Shown here: piece after piece, positions 16,401-24,403 of the stretch
How the letters are laid out: each line of letters opens with the position of its first letter
How positions within the stretch are numbered: position 1 is the stretch's first letter
From: Pyrinomonadaceae bacterium
GTDB taxonomy: Bacteria; Acidobacteriota; Blastocatellia; Pyrinomonadales; Pyrinomonadaceae
Reading direction: 5' to 3'
NCBI GenBank assembly: GCA_030841085.1
Contig: JAVEDP010000034.1
Location: 1-64,000 of the forward strand
Length of the DNA: 64,000 nucleotides
Translations under genes and position numbers: made by a program
The notes under the pieces: generated by a model
The model's database searches: none
What the model was told of the DNA's origin: nothing
What the model saw: the letters and a program-made list of their open reading frames with translations, nothing else

Positions 16401-17285
16401 GAGGAATTGCGTTCGGAGTCCGCACCGGAAGCGCGTTTTGAAGTTTTTGATAGTTCACTTTCTGAAGAAGGCGTGCTTGGTTTTGAGTACGGCTATTCCG
16501 TGATCTCGCGCGAAGCGCTGGTGCTGTGGGAAGCGCAGTTTGGCGATTTTGGCAACGGCGCGCAAACAATTATCGATCAATACATCGCCGCTTCCGAAGA
16601 TAAATGGAAACAGACGTCACGATTAACGATGCTGTTGCCGCACGGTTATGAAGGACAGGGGCCGGAACATTCCAGTGCGCGGCTCGAACGTTATCTTCAA
16701 CTCTGCGCCGAAAATAATTTGCAGGTTGTTTATCCGACTACGCCCGCGCAATATTTTCATGTGCTGCGCCGGCAAGTTAAGCCGGGAATGGAGCAGCCGC
16801 TGATCGTCATCACGCCCAAGAGTTTGCTGCGTCTGCCCGCGGCTGCGTCAGCAATCGCGGACTTAACCAGCGGCGGATTCCAACCGGTGATTGACGATAA
16901 AGAAATAACCGACGCCGGTACGGTCAAGCGCGTGGTGCTGTGCAGCGGCAAGGTCTATTACGATCTGATCGAGGCGCGGAAGAAAACTGAAGCTACCGGC
17001 GTTGCCATAGTTCGCGTCGAACAGTTTTATCCGTTCCCGCTCGTGCGGTTGAGTGAAGTGTTAGCGCGTTATCCGCAAGCGAAACAACTTGTCTGGGCGC
17101 AGGAAGAACCAAAGAACATGGGCGGCTGGACGTTTGTCGAGCCGCGCCTTGAGAAGCTTGTGGCTGTATGCGAGCGTCCGATCTATGTTGGCCGCGCGGC
17201 TTCGGCAAGTCCGGCTACCGGTTCGTATCACATTCACCAGGCCGAGCAGGCGAAGCTGGTGGGGGAAGCGCTAACTGCTGGCTAG
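13473..17285 (+). CDS. kgd: Multifunctional 2-oxoglutarate dehydrogenase/decarboxylase (E2-E1 fusion)
   Basis: This is a 1,270-residue fusion like mycobacterial Kgd and corynebacterial OdhA. The N-terminus (about 10-70, ending SWRAYFTELLG) is the E1 helper segment. It is followed by an Ala/Pro-rich linker, a 2-oxo-acid acyltransferase core (about 130-370, with DHRIVQGAESGAF), and a complete thiamine-diphosphate E1 (about 400-1270, GDAAFAGQGVVMETLNLAS then IIINNQ). There is no lipoyl domain, as in other Kgd proteins, so it must use a lipoyl carrier and lipoamide dehydrogenase encoded elsewhere. It feeds 2-oxoglutarate into the TCA cycle. The enzyme is best known from Actinobacteria. Confidence 0.93.
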   Translation: MTKSTHRQPVRPVAVLSLAEVKELAQTSTDLSEIIAENFGANATYVEGLLGRFRSNPELVDESWRAYFTELLGDGTGNEAATAIDPASATRSTDNGAGETATRPAPARVAEATAPAKAAAAPASKPAVTATTELVEAIPIRGAALKIVENMDASLAVPTATSQRRIPVKLLDENRRIINQYLQENDRGKVSYTHLIAWALLRALDEFPQLNDGFETVGGAAARVHRAQINLGVAIDLTKKDGTRTLLVPNIKNAGKLRFPEFVAAYDDVVKRAREGRLQVADFQGTTISLTNPGTIGTVASTPRLMVGQSLIIATGAIEYPAEYQAMAPEALSQLGISKAITISSTYDHRIVQGAESGAFLARVHQLILGEQKFYDEIFAALGIAHVPFRWSVDRNPLLLPGDQTREQTIKEARVMELINSYRVRGHLIADIDPLHAMPVLYHPELDIQTYDLTIWDLDREFITGGLAGTESATLRDILGILQRAYCGKVGIEYRHIQSKEEKVWLREQIRRELVQPEPIPVEIKKQLLWKLISAEQFERFLGTKYLGQKRFSLEGSETIIPLLDQLILGAAARGVEDITLGMAHRGRLNVLANVIGNFCERIFASFEGSVHPSFPADEGDVKYHQGATGERETPDGKKVKLTLSPNPSHLEAVDPVVEGMVRAKQDELRGRFGTPREEAIDRALPVLLHGDAAFAGQGVVMETLNLASLKGYRTGGTIHIIINNQIGFTTSPEAGRSTIYSTDVARMTQLPIFHINSDDPEAVYRALRISLDYRQEFNKDVVLDVVGFRKLGHNETDEPSYTQPLMYQRVKAHPGVRTIYSRRLIKEGVITEVELDALIAERIGRYEEALARAKEVVAKQVRTATVIVIEDRDGSEIVETAVSADVIKTIGEKIAVVPQDFHVNPKMVGQLARRAKMGSGELPIDWAFAEAVAFGSIVIDGTRVRLSGQDSGRGTFSQRHAVLYDTQTGNSWAPLEELRSESAPEARFEVFDSSLSEEGVLGFEYGYSVISREALVLWEAQFGDFGNGAQTIIDQYIAASEDKWKQTSRLTMLLPHGYEGQGPEHSSARLERYLQLCAENNLQVVYPTTPAQYFHVLRRQVKPGMEQPLIVITPKSLLRLPAAASAIADLTSGGFQPVIDDKEITDAGTVKRVVLCSGKVYYDLIEARKKTEATGVAIVRVEQFYPFPLVRLSEVLARYPQAKQLVWAQEEPKNMGGWTFVEPRLEKLVAVCERPIYVGRAASASPATGSYHIHQAEQAKLVGEALTAG

Positions 17286-17347
17286 GTATCTTTTTTGCGA
17301 ATCAGCAACAAGCATCAACGACAAAGTGCCGAAAGAGCAAAGTAGTT

Positions 17348-17531
17348 TTCGCTCCAGAGGAGCGACATGTTTATAGCTGCGAGCGCGCGATTGAATGCCT
17401 CGCTCCGTGGGAGCGAAACCCGGTGGCGCAATCATTGCCGAAACAGGCAATAGCGATTGCGCTCCTACAGAGCTGCAGAGTAGAGAAAGATTCACGAGGC
17501 TATAAACATCTCGCCCCGCCGGGGCGAAGCG
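17348..17531. repeat. About 185-bp element with inverted ends (copy A)
   Basis: It begins gctccagaggagcgacatgt-ttatagc and ends gctataaacatctcgccccg then a G-rich arm. The ends are inverted copies of each other, and gctccgtgggagcg and gcaatcattgcc hairpins lie inside. A second copy with the same ends is at 21716-21900. It fills the gap between kgd and the TolB-like gene. No transposase reading frame is present. Confidence 0.8.
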
Positions 17532-17561
17532 GCAAAAATTTCACAACTAACAATTAAACTA

Positions 17562-18623
17562 GTGAAAACATTTCTTGGTTTACTAACTCCGGCACTTCTC
17601 TTCTGTCTTCTTGGTTCGGACTCGGCAATTTCCGATTCAAAGCCAGCCCAGGCCTCCTTAGAACTGCCCGCCGAGAAACATCTCGCGAACATCAAGCAGC
17701 TAACCTTCGGCGGCGAGAACGCGGAAGCTTATTTTTCTGCGGACGGAAAACAGCTTATCTTTCAATCAACGCGCGATGGCCGCGAGTGCGATCAGATTTA
17801 CACGATGAACCTGGACGGCTCGAACATACGTCTGGTTTCTACCGGCAACGGCCGCACGACGTGCTCCTACTTTTATCCAAATGGCCGGAAGATACTTTAC
17901 TCGTCGACGCATCTTGGCGCGAAAGAATGTCCGCCGCGGCCAGATTTCTCGAAAGGCTACGTATGGGCCATCTACCCATCGTTTGATATTTTCACCGCGC
18001 GGCCTGATGGTTCCGACCTGAAACAATTGACTAACGCGCCGGGCTACGACGCTGAGACGACGATTTCAAAACAGGGCAAGCTGGTTTTCACATCGATGCG
18101 CGACGGTGATCTCGATATCTACACGATGGATGGAAACGGAAAGCGCGTGCGGCGTTTGACGACTGAGCTCGGCTATGACGGTGGTCCATTTTGGTCTTAT
18201 GACGGCAAGCAGATTGTCTATCGCGCCTATCATCCGCAAACCGAAAAAGATAAGTCAGATTACATTGGTCTGCTCAAACAGAATTTGATTCGGCCAACGA
18301 CGTTGGAAATTTGGATTATGAATGCGGATGGATCCAACAAGCGCCAGGTGACGCACAACGGCAAAGCGAACTTCGCCCCTTATTTCTTTCCCGACGGCAA
18401 GCGGATCATCTTTGCTTCGAACATGGACGATCCAAAGGGACGCAACTTCGATCTCTACAAGATTAATGTTGATGGGTCGGGTTTGGAACGCATCACTTTT
18501 AACGACACGTTTGACGGGTTTCCAATGTTCTCGCCTGATGGAAAGAAGTTGGTGTTTGCCTCTAATCGCAATGCGAAAACGCGCGGCGACACCAACATCT
18601 TCATTGCGGATTGGGTTGAGTAA
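17562..18623 (+). CDS. Secreted TolB-like beta-propeller (PD40 repeat) protein
   Basis: This is a 353-residue protein with an N-terminal signal peptide (about 1-25) and at least six WD40-like PD40 repeats. The repeats have the form DGSNIRLVS, DGSDLKQLT, NGKRVRRLT, DGSNKRQVT and DGSGLERIT, each followed by a [FSP]DG[KR] turn such as FSPDGKKLVFASNR. Such propellers resemble the C-terminal domain of TolB and usually act as periplasmic or outer-surface binding scaffolds. It lacks the TolB N-terminal domain, so it is not TolB itself. Translation starts at GTG. No specific partner can be named. Confidence 0.85.
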   Translation: MKTFLGLLTPALLFCLLGSDSAISDSKPAQASLELPAEKHLANIKQLTFGGENAEAYFSADGKQLIFQSTRDGRECDQIYTMNLDGSNIRLVSTGNGRTTCSYFYPNGRKILYSSTHLGAKECPPRPDFSKGYVWAIYPSFDIFTARPDGSDLKQLTNAPGYDAETTISKQGKLVFTSMRDGDLDIYTMDGNGKRVRRLTTELGYDGGPFWSYDGKQIVYRAYHPQTEKDKSDYIGLLKQNLIRPTTLEIWIMNADGSNKRQVTHNGKANFAPYFFPDGKRIIFASNMDDPKGRNFDLYKINVDGSGLERITFNDTFDGFPMFSPDGKKLVFASNRNAKTRGDTNIFIADWVE

Positions 18624-18626
18624 AGA

Positions 18627-18795
18627 CTGGGACCGCGGGCGTCCCGCCCGCAACGGCGAGGCATAGCCTCGACGAGGTTTCATGAAGGCTACCGGAAAGG
18701 CAAAGCCTTTCCGCACGGAAGGCGGCAAAGCCGCAAGACCGCGGTCTAACAAGAGCGCATATAGCAAGAGCGCATCTAGCAAGAGCGCAGTCTAA
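18627..18795. repeat. Composite palindromic repeat block
   Basis: Successive short perfect hairpins occur: gcgggcgtcccgcccgc, gaggcatagcctc, ggaaaggcaaagcctttcc, gcggcaaagccgc and accgcggt. They are followed by three direct copies of a 15-bp unit ending caagagcgca (18750-18793). The palindromes recur in other gaps, notably 62196-62365. Confidence 0.85.
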
Positions 18796-18804
18796 GGGGT
18801 CAAC

Positions 18805-20835
18805 ATGCATCGCAAGTTTTTCAATTTAGCCCTAATCATTTCGCTGGCTGTTGGTACCGCATTCGCCCAACAGCTAACGACTCTGGAAAACGTTCCCAGC
18901 GTCGAGCGGCTGCGCGCGCATATCAACTACCTCGCTTCCGACAAACTGGAAGGGCGTCGCACGGGAAGCGAAGGCGCGAATCTCGCAGGCGCATATATTG
19001 CCAAAGAATTTTCGCGCTACGGTTTGCAACGCAGCATCGGCTACGACACACAAGGCATGTCGGTCCTGGAAGCTGATTCGCCAAATCGTTACTTGCAAAA
19101 GTTTCCTTATGTAGCCGGAGTCGAGTTAGGTAGCGGAAACGCCCTCCGAATGATTGCTGCTCAACCCAGCGAACAATCGGCTGCGCCGGAGGCACCTGAT
19201 TTTCATGTGGTTGAGGATTGGATGCCGCTCGGGTTTTCATCAAACACCCGCCTTGAGTCGACCCCGATGGCCTTTGTCCAGTTCGGAATCTCTGCCCCAG
19301 AGTTGAACTATGACGACTATAAAGACCGCCCAGTAAAGGGCTACGTCGTCATAGCCTTGCAAGGAACACCCGACGGGGACAATCCGCACGGACAATTTGG
19401 GCGGTATGAAGACATTCGCTGGAAAGCAATCGCTGCTCGCAATGCCGGCGCAAAGGCACTGCTCATAATTGCAAAAGAAGAACAGTTCAAAGATGAGGGA
19501 CTTACCAGGCTGCGTTATGACAATACTGGCGGCGATGCCGGTTTGCCGGTCGCTGTCATTTCAAGACAAGTCACTCGCAAGATACTGCTGGCCGGCGGCC
19601 AATACATTGATTTAACAGACATTGAAAAGTTTCTACGAGTTTCCATCGCGAAGTATGGACAGGCTGGGGGACTTATCAATGCTACTAAGTCGCCGGGTCC
19701 TATTCTTCTTACCTGGCCGGTCATTAGCTTATCCGTCAATGTGGTGCACCGCGAAGTAGAAGCTGCCAATGTCGTCGGCATCATCAACGGCGCCGATCCC
19801 ATTTTGAAAAACGAATTCATCGTCATCGGCGCGCACTACGATCATCTCGGCCGCGGCGGCGAAGGAAGTCTGGCACCCCGCGAAGGCGACATCCATCACG
19901 GCGCGGATGACAACGCTTCCGGCACTGCAGGTTTGCTTGAACTCGCTCGCATTTTCAGCTCTTCATCGTCGCCACGCCCGCGACGAACGCTGGTGTTCAT
20001 AGCCTTCAGCGGCGAAGAAGAAGGTCTGCTTGGTTCAAACTATTACGTGAACCACCCGCTCAGGCCGCTCGAAAAAACCGTGGCCATGATCAATATGGAC
20101 ATGATCGGGCGCATGAAGAACAACAAGCTAATTGTCGGCGGCGTGGGCACGGCCCAAGGCTGGCGAGATGTGATAGCGATCGCGAATCTTCAAAGTAAGC
20201 CAATAACAATTGCCGAGTTAGCGAATCCAACTCGGGTTCCTGGAAAAGTGACGTTAGAGACCGGACCCAATGGACAATTGTTGTCCGCAATAGTCCACGC
20301 ACAAGGCTTCGATCTGACACTTAGCGAAGACGGCTATGGTCCAAGCGATCACTCCTCGTTCTATGCGAAAAAAGTTCCGGTGCTGTTCCTGTGGACCGGT
20401 ACGCACGAGGACTATCACAAACCATCCGACACTGCCGACAAGATTAACTACGAAGACGAATCACACATAATTAGTTTCGTTGCTCGAATTATTCGCAGCA
20501 TTGATGCCGGCGACGCGCGGCCTGTGTACACGGTTGCGAAGAGCGAATCGCAGGGACGCACGATGGGCTTTCGCGTTTATCTCGGCACGATTCCGAACTA
20601 TGCCGACTCAGGCGATGGTTTGTTGCTGGATGGTGTGCGCGACGATTCGCCGGCAGCGAAAGCAGGTATTAAAGCCGGCGACCGAATCGTTAAGTTAGCA
20701 GGACGCGAGGTGCACAACGTCTACGATTACACTTATGCGTTGGGAGAAATGAAAGCCGGGCAGGAATATGAAGTGGAATTGCTGCGCGGCACCGAGCGAA
20801 TGAAGTTGACGATTACGCCGGCAGCAAGGAAATAG
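18805..20835 (+). CDS. Secreted M28-family metallopeptidase with PA and PDZ domains
   Basis: This 676-residue exported peptidase has a signal peptide at about 1-22. A protease-associated insert (about 130-300) precedes the M28 di-zinc catalytic domain. Ligand motifs are intact: GAHYDHLGRGG (His), HHGADDNASGTAG (bridging Asp), FSGEEEGLLGS (catalytic and ligand Glu), NMDMIGR (Asp) and the late SDHSSFY histidine. A PDZ domain (about 590-676, SPAAKAGIKAGDRIVKLAG) closes the protein. M28 members act as aminopeptidases on exported peptides. The ribosome site AAGGGG lies just before the ATG. Confidence 0.93.
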   Translation: MHRKFFNLALIISLAVGTAFAQQLTTLENVPSVERLRAHINYLASDKLEGRRTGSEGANLAGAYIAKEFSRYGLQRSIGYDTQGMSVLEADSPNRYLQKFPYVAGVELGSGNALRMIAAQPSEQSAAPEAPDFHVVEDWMPLGFSSNTRLESTPMAFVQFGISAPELNYDDYKDRPVKGYVVIALQGTPDGDNPHGQFGRYEDIRWKAIAARNAGAKALLIIAKEEQFKDEGLTRLRYDNTGGDAGLPVAVISRQVTRKILLAGGQYIDLTDIEKFLRVSIAKYGQAGGLINATKSPGPILLTWPVISLSVNVVHREVEAANVVGIINGADPILKNEFIVIGAHYDHLGRGGEGSLAPREGDIHHGADDNASGTAGLLELARIFSSSSSPRPRRTLVFIAFSGEEEGLLGSNYYVNHPLRPLEKTVAMINMDMIGRMKNNKLIVGGVGTAQGWRDVIAIANLQSKPITIAELANPTRVPGKVTLETGPNGQLLSAIVHAQGFDLTLSEDGYGPSDHSSFYAKKVPVLFLWTGTHEDYHKPSDTADKINYEDESHIISFVARIIRSIDAGDARPVYTVAKSESQGRTMGFRVYLGTIPNYADSGDGLLLDGVRDDSPAAKAGIKAGDRIVKLAGREVHNVYDYTYALGEMKAGQEYEVELLRGTERMKLTITPAARK

Positions 20836-20936
20836 TACTGAGTGCTGAGTGCCGAGTGCTGAGTGCCGAGCTAAATAAAGAAGCTGCATGAAACTGCCGC
20901 AACCTCAGTACTCAGCGCTCAGCACTCAGCACTCAG
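20836..20936. repeat. Inverted repeat built of 'agtgctgagtgccg' units
   Basis: The left arm (20836-20870) repeats tgctgagtgccgag. The right arm (20904-20936) reads ctcagcgctcagcactcag, the reverse complement. The element can fold into one long hairpin between two convergent genes and may terminate both transcripts, although a T-run is lacking. Confidence 0.85.
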
Positions 20937-20940
20937 ATTT

Positions 20941-21333
20941 TTACCAGCGCGGCTCGCGATCGCCGCCACCGCCGCCGTAGCCACCGCCGCCGCCGCGATC
21001 TCCGCCGCCACCACCGTAGCCACCCCGACCGCCGCCGCCGCCATAACCACCACGACCGCCACCGCCGCCGCCGCCGCCGCGATCAGCGCGCGGCTTGGCT
21101 TCGTTGACCGTCAAATTGCGACCGCCAAAGTCCTTGCCATTAAATTGCTCGATGGCTGCAGCCGCCTCTTCAGCCGTCGCCATTTCCACGAAAGCGAAAC
21201 CGCGTGAACGGCCCGTGTCGCGGTCTTCGATTACGGAAGCCGATTCGACTGTGCCTGCTGCCGCGAAAGCATCGCGGAGCTCCTCGCTCGTTGTGCGGAA
21301 CGAGAGGTTTCCCACATAAAGTTTGGTACCCAT
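20941..21333 (-). CDS. RRM-domain RNA-binding protein with glycine-rich tail
   Basis: This is a 130-residue protein. An RNA recognition motif (about 1-82) has intact RNP2 (KLYVGNL) and RNP1 (RGFAFVEM) with the aromatic residues that stack on RNA. A low-complexity Gly/Arg/Tyr tail (about 84-130) follows, made of GGYGGGGG-type repeats. This matches the cold-inducible Rbp-type proteins of cyanobacteria and other bacteria, which act as RNA chaperones. Arg-Gly-Tyr tails often drive phase separation, an inference here. Confidence 0.93.
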   Translation of the reverse strand: MGTKLYVGNLSFRTTSEELRDAFAAAGTVESASVIEDRDTGRSRGFAFVEMATAEEAAAAIEQFNGKDFGGRNLTVNEAKPRADRGGGGGGGGRGGYGGGGGRGGYGGGGGDRGGGGGYGGGGGDREPRW

Positions 21334-21715
21334 TTTGATCTATCCTTTTGGTTGAGTGAAGCGCGGGTAAAAATCAGATCGCGGACTCAAGCGGGAGTTA
21401 CTTGACGTGGGCGAACGCGACGCACCCCGGTGCTCTAAACTGCGAGAGCGGCTTCCAACAAGTTGACAATTATCTCACTCTCTCCTCAGCCGAACGCGGG
21501 TCGCATCACGAACACGGACAGGCGCGATCACCACTGACGCGCGAGAGCAGGAACTAGCGGGCCAAGTATGCCTTAGGCGCGGATTGGAGTTCAAGCCTTG
21601 GGGCTGGTCAGTCGTCAGTCGTAGGTTGTCAGTTGCAAAGCGGTTGTCGCTGCCTAGTCTAACGAGCAACTGAGGGACTCGTGGTTCAAGTTTGAAGTGC
21701 AGCAGTGGAATTGGC

Positions 21716-21900
21716 TTTTGCTCCAGCGGAGCGAGATGTTTATAGCTACGAACGCACCCCAAGCGGATCTCGCTCCGGTAGGAGCGAAACCCAGGCAGCA
21801 AAGCCTAGCCGGGTCGGGCAAGCGGTTTCGCTCCTTCGGAGCTAAGAACCAAAGAAAAGGATCACCGGCTATAAACATCTCGCCCCACTGGGGCGAAGTG
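21716..21900. repeat. About 185-bp element with inverted ends (copy B)
   Basis: This is a second copy of the element at 17348-17531. Its termini contain a perfect 15-bp inverted repeat (cgagatgtttatagc and gctataaacatctcg), flanked by gctccagcggagc and cgccccactggggcg hairpins. The interior differs from copy A except for further gctcc-ggagc hairpins. The rest of the 21334-22042 gap shows no gene. It has AT-richer simple sequence and one agttgtcagt-type repeat, and nothing else I can support. Confidence 0.8.
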
Positions 21901-22042
21901 ACAAACGATGTTCTGGCGTACGTCAAGTTCAATTCTCGACTGACCACTGACAACTGACCGTCCGTCAATTGCCTGCTCTGAGCTCGATCGAATATAGTGC
22001 TTCGCACTCAATATTTATTTTTGCGAAAGGCCTGTTTTGGAA

Positions 22043-23497
22043 ATGTCCAAATCTGTTCCCATAACTGTCGCGCACGGCGACGGCATCGGTCCCGAGATCA
22101 TGTCGGCCACGCTGCATATCCTGAAAGCAGCCGGCGCCAACCTCGAGATTGAAACCATCGATATCGGCGAAAAAGTTTATTTGGCAGGCAACAGTTCCGG
22201 CATCGAACCGAGCGCCTGGGATTCTCTGCGCCGCACTAAGGTTTTTCTTAAGGCCCCGATCACGACACCGCAGGGCGGCGGTTACAAAAGTCTGAACGTC
22301 ACGGTGCGCAAGACGTTGGGCCTTTACGCGAATGTGCGACCGTGCGTTTCCTATCATCCGTTTGTGGAAACAAAACATCCGAACATGGATGTAGTGATCG
22401 TCCGTGAAAACGAAGAAGACCTTTACGCCGGGATCGAGCACCGCCAGACCCAGCAGGTTTATCAATGCCTGAAACTAATCTCGCGGCCGGGTTCCGAAAA
22501 AATTGTGCGCTATGCATTCGAGTACGCGCGGCGAAACAATCGCAAGAAAGTCACCTGCTTCACCAAAGACAACATCATGAAGTTCACCGACGGCTTGTTT
22601 CACAAAGTCTTCGATGAAATCGCCGCCGAGTATTCCGACATCGAGAACGAACATTGGATCGTGGACATTGGCGCCGCCAAGCTCGCCGACACGCCCGAGG
22701 CTTTTGATGTGTTGGTGATGCCGAATTTGTATGGCGACGTGCTGTCGGACGTGGCGGCACAGATTGCGGGTTCTGTTGGACTGGCTGGTTCGGCAAACAT
22801 CGGCGAGCATGTTTCGATGTTTGAAGCGATTCATGGATCGGCGCCTCGGCGCGCCGGCCAGAATTTAGCAAACCCATCAGGTTTACTCTTAGGCGCTGTG
22901 ATGATGCTGGTTCACATCGGCGAAACAGAAGTAGCCGAGCGCGTTCACAACGCCTGGCTGCGAACCATCGAGGATGGAGTTCATACCTACGACATTTACG
23001 AAGAGGGCCACAGCAAGCAGAAGGTCGGCACCAAAGAGTTCGCCGAGGCAGTAGCTGCGCGCGTAGGCCGAAAGCCGGAAACGCTGAAAGCGGCAAGCTA
23101 CAAAGCTATTGCTGAGACGAGCGATAAACCGCGCGGCGGCCGGGAGCGGCAAGCCGAGAAAAAAGATCTGGTCGGCGTCGATGTGTTTCTCGATTGGACC
23201 ACAGGCACGGCAAACGATCTTGGCGCCTCGTTAACGAAACTCAATGACGACGGCGTCAAGCTCGAGATGATGAGCAATCGCGGCGTGAAGGTTTGGCCGG
23301 GCGGTCATGCCGAAACGTTTTGTTCCGACCATTGGCGCTGCCGCTTTCTGGCGGCGACGGAGGGCGCCCAGGTTTCGCATCCGCAGATCATCTCTTTACT
23401 CAAGCGCGTTGCGGACGCGGGATTCGATTTCATCAAGACGGAGAACCTCTATACCTTCGACGGGGAAAAGGGCTACTCACTCGATCAGGGGGCGTGA
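22043..23497 (+). CDS. icd: Isocitrate dehydrogenase, Thermus-type
   Basis: The protein has 484 residues from the ATG at 22043; an in-frame TTG at 22037 is also possible. It oxidatively decarboxylates isocitrate to 2-oxoglutarate, so its product feeds Kgd. The beta-decarboxylating dehydrogenase core is clear: VAHGDGIGPEIM, the substrate loop SLNVTVRKTLGLYANVRP, DVVIVRENEEDLYAG, the metal-binding NLYGDVLSDVAAQIAGSVG and the cofactor region EAIHGSAP. An extra C-terminal domain (about 345-484), after a charged linker, matches the larger Thermus-type enzymes of about 490 residues. Cofactor preference is not certain from sequence. Confidence 0.9.
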   Translation: MSKSVPITVAHGDGIGPEIMSATLHILKAAGANLEIETIDIGEKVYLAGNSSGIEPSAWDSLRRTKVFLKAPITTPQGGGYKSLNVTVRKTLGLYANVRPCVSYHPFVETKHPNMDVVIVRENEEDLYAGIEHRQTQQVYQCLKLISRPGSEKIVRYAFEYARRNNRKKVTCFTKDNIMKFTDGLFHKVFDEIAAEYSDIENEHWIVDIGAAKLADTPEAFDVLVMPNLYGDVLSDVAAQIAGSVGLAGSANIGEHVSMFEAIHGSAPRRAGQNLANPSGLLLGAVMMLVHIGETEVAERVHNAWLRTIEDGVHTYDIYEEGHSKQKVGTKEFAEAVAARVGRKPETLKAASYKAIAETSDKPRGGRERQAEKKDLVGVDVFLDWTTGTANDLGASLTKLNDDGVKLEMMSNRGVKVWPGGHAETFCSDHWRCRFLAATEGAQVSHPQIISLLKRVADAGFDFIKTENLYTFDGEKGYSLDQGA

Positions 23498-23571
23498 ATT
23501 TCGAATTGCGGATTGCGGATTTCGGATTGCGAATTTGCTAAGCGACGAACAATTAAAGAAACGGAGAGGTT

Positions 23572-23748
23572 ATGCAAAACTCAGCCAAACAACCTGGCAG
23601 CAGTGACGAGGAAGGCCCAACCGAAAAACTGCGCGACGAGGAAAAGTCCGAAACCGGAGAGATTGTGCCGGGAGCCGAGGGAGTGCCGGGTGCGCAGAAG
23701 CCGGATAACGAAGACATCAAAGACGAGAAGGGATTGAATACGGAATAG
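23572..23748 (+). CDS. Small acidic, probably disordered protein
   Basis: This is a 58-codon frame with a good ribosome site (GGAGAGG 3 nt before the ATG), ending 2 nt before purE. The product is about one third Asp/Glu, has no aromatic residue, no cysteine and no hydrophobic core, and carries repeated Glu-Lys and Gly-Pro turns (EGPTEKLRDEEKSETGE). It is therefore likely unfolded in isolation. The tight spacing suggests co-translation with purE. I know of no family for it. It could be a genuine small protein or a chance frame, but the ribosome site and spacing favour the former. Confidence 0.5.
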   Translation: MQNSAKQPGSSDEEGPTEKLRDEEKSETGEIVPGAEGVPGAQKPDNEDIKDEKGLNTE

Positions 23749-23750
23749 TC

Positions 23751-24254
23751 ATGACTGTGGACACACCAACAACCCACCCGCTCGTTGCCGTAATCATGGG
23801 CAGCAAATCCGATTGGGAAACGATGAGCCATGCAGACTCGACTCTCACCGAGTTTGGCGTCGCTCATGAATGTCACGTGATGTCGGCCCATCGCACGCCG
23901 CAACTCGCAACTGAGTTTGCCGCCGGCGCTGCTGACCGCGGAGTGCAAATCATCATTGCGGCCGCCGGCGGTGCGGCCCATCTCGCCGGCGTGATTGCCG
24001 CGCATACAACTCTTCCAGTGCTCGGCGTGCCAATGAAGAGCGATGCGCTTAACGGCATGGACTCGTTGCTTTCAACCGTGCAAATGCCCGCCGGTATCCC
24101 GGTCGCCACGCTGGCCATTGGAAAGCCGGGCGCCATCAATGCCGCTTTGTTTGCGGTTGCCATCCTGGCGATTGCCAATCCCGACCTCGCTAAAAAGTTA
24201 AATGAGTTTCGTGCAAATCAGGCACAGAAGATTCGCAGCACCACTCTTCCTTAA
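23751..24254 (+). CDS. purE: N5-carboxyaminoimidazole ribonucleotide mutase
   Basis: PurE moves the carboxyl group of N5-CAIR to give CAIR in de novo purine synthesis. At 167 residues it has class I PurE length and motifs: VAVIMGSKSDWETM, the catalytic histidine segment VMSAHRTPQ, AAAGGAAHLAGVIAAHT, LGVPM, and QMPAGIPVATLAIG. The partner purK is not in the window. Two nt separate it from the small acidic gene upstream. Confidence 0.95.
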   Translation: MTVDTPTTHPLVAVIMGSKSDWETMSHADSTLTEFGVAHECHVMSAHRTPQLATEFAAGAADRGVQIIIAAAGGAAHLAGVIAAHTTLPVLGVPMKSDALNGMDSLLSTVQMPAGIPVATLAIGKPGAINAALFAVAILAIANPDLAKKLNEFRANQAQKIRSTTLP

Positions 24255-24403
24255 TGCGTTCTTTCCGAAGTTATTCTTGAATAATCTTAGACGTTAGAGC
24301 AGAATGCCTGCACTGAAGAGCTGCGCCGCTGACGAAGCACGCCCCCATTGACTTCGTTCTGTTTTTCACGTTCTTGCCTGTCTCGCTGGATAAATCCTGA
24401 AAC

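Noticed and set aside
20941-21100. Simple repeat of gccgcc in the RRM gene
   Set aside because: It is the coding region of the Gly/Arg tail and needs no separate explanation.
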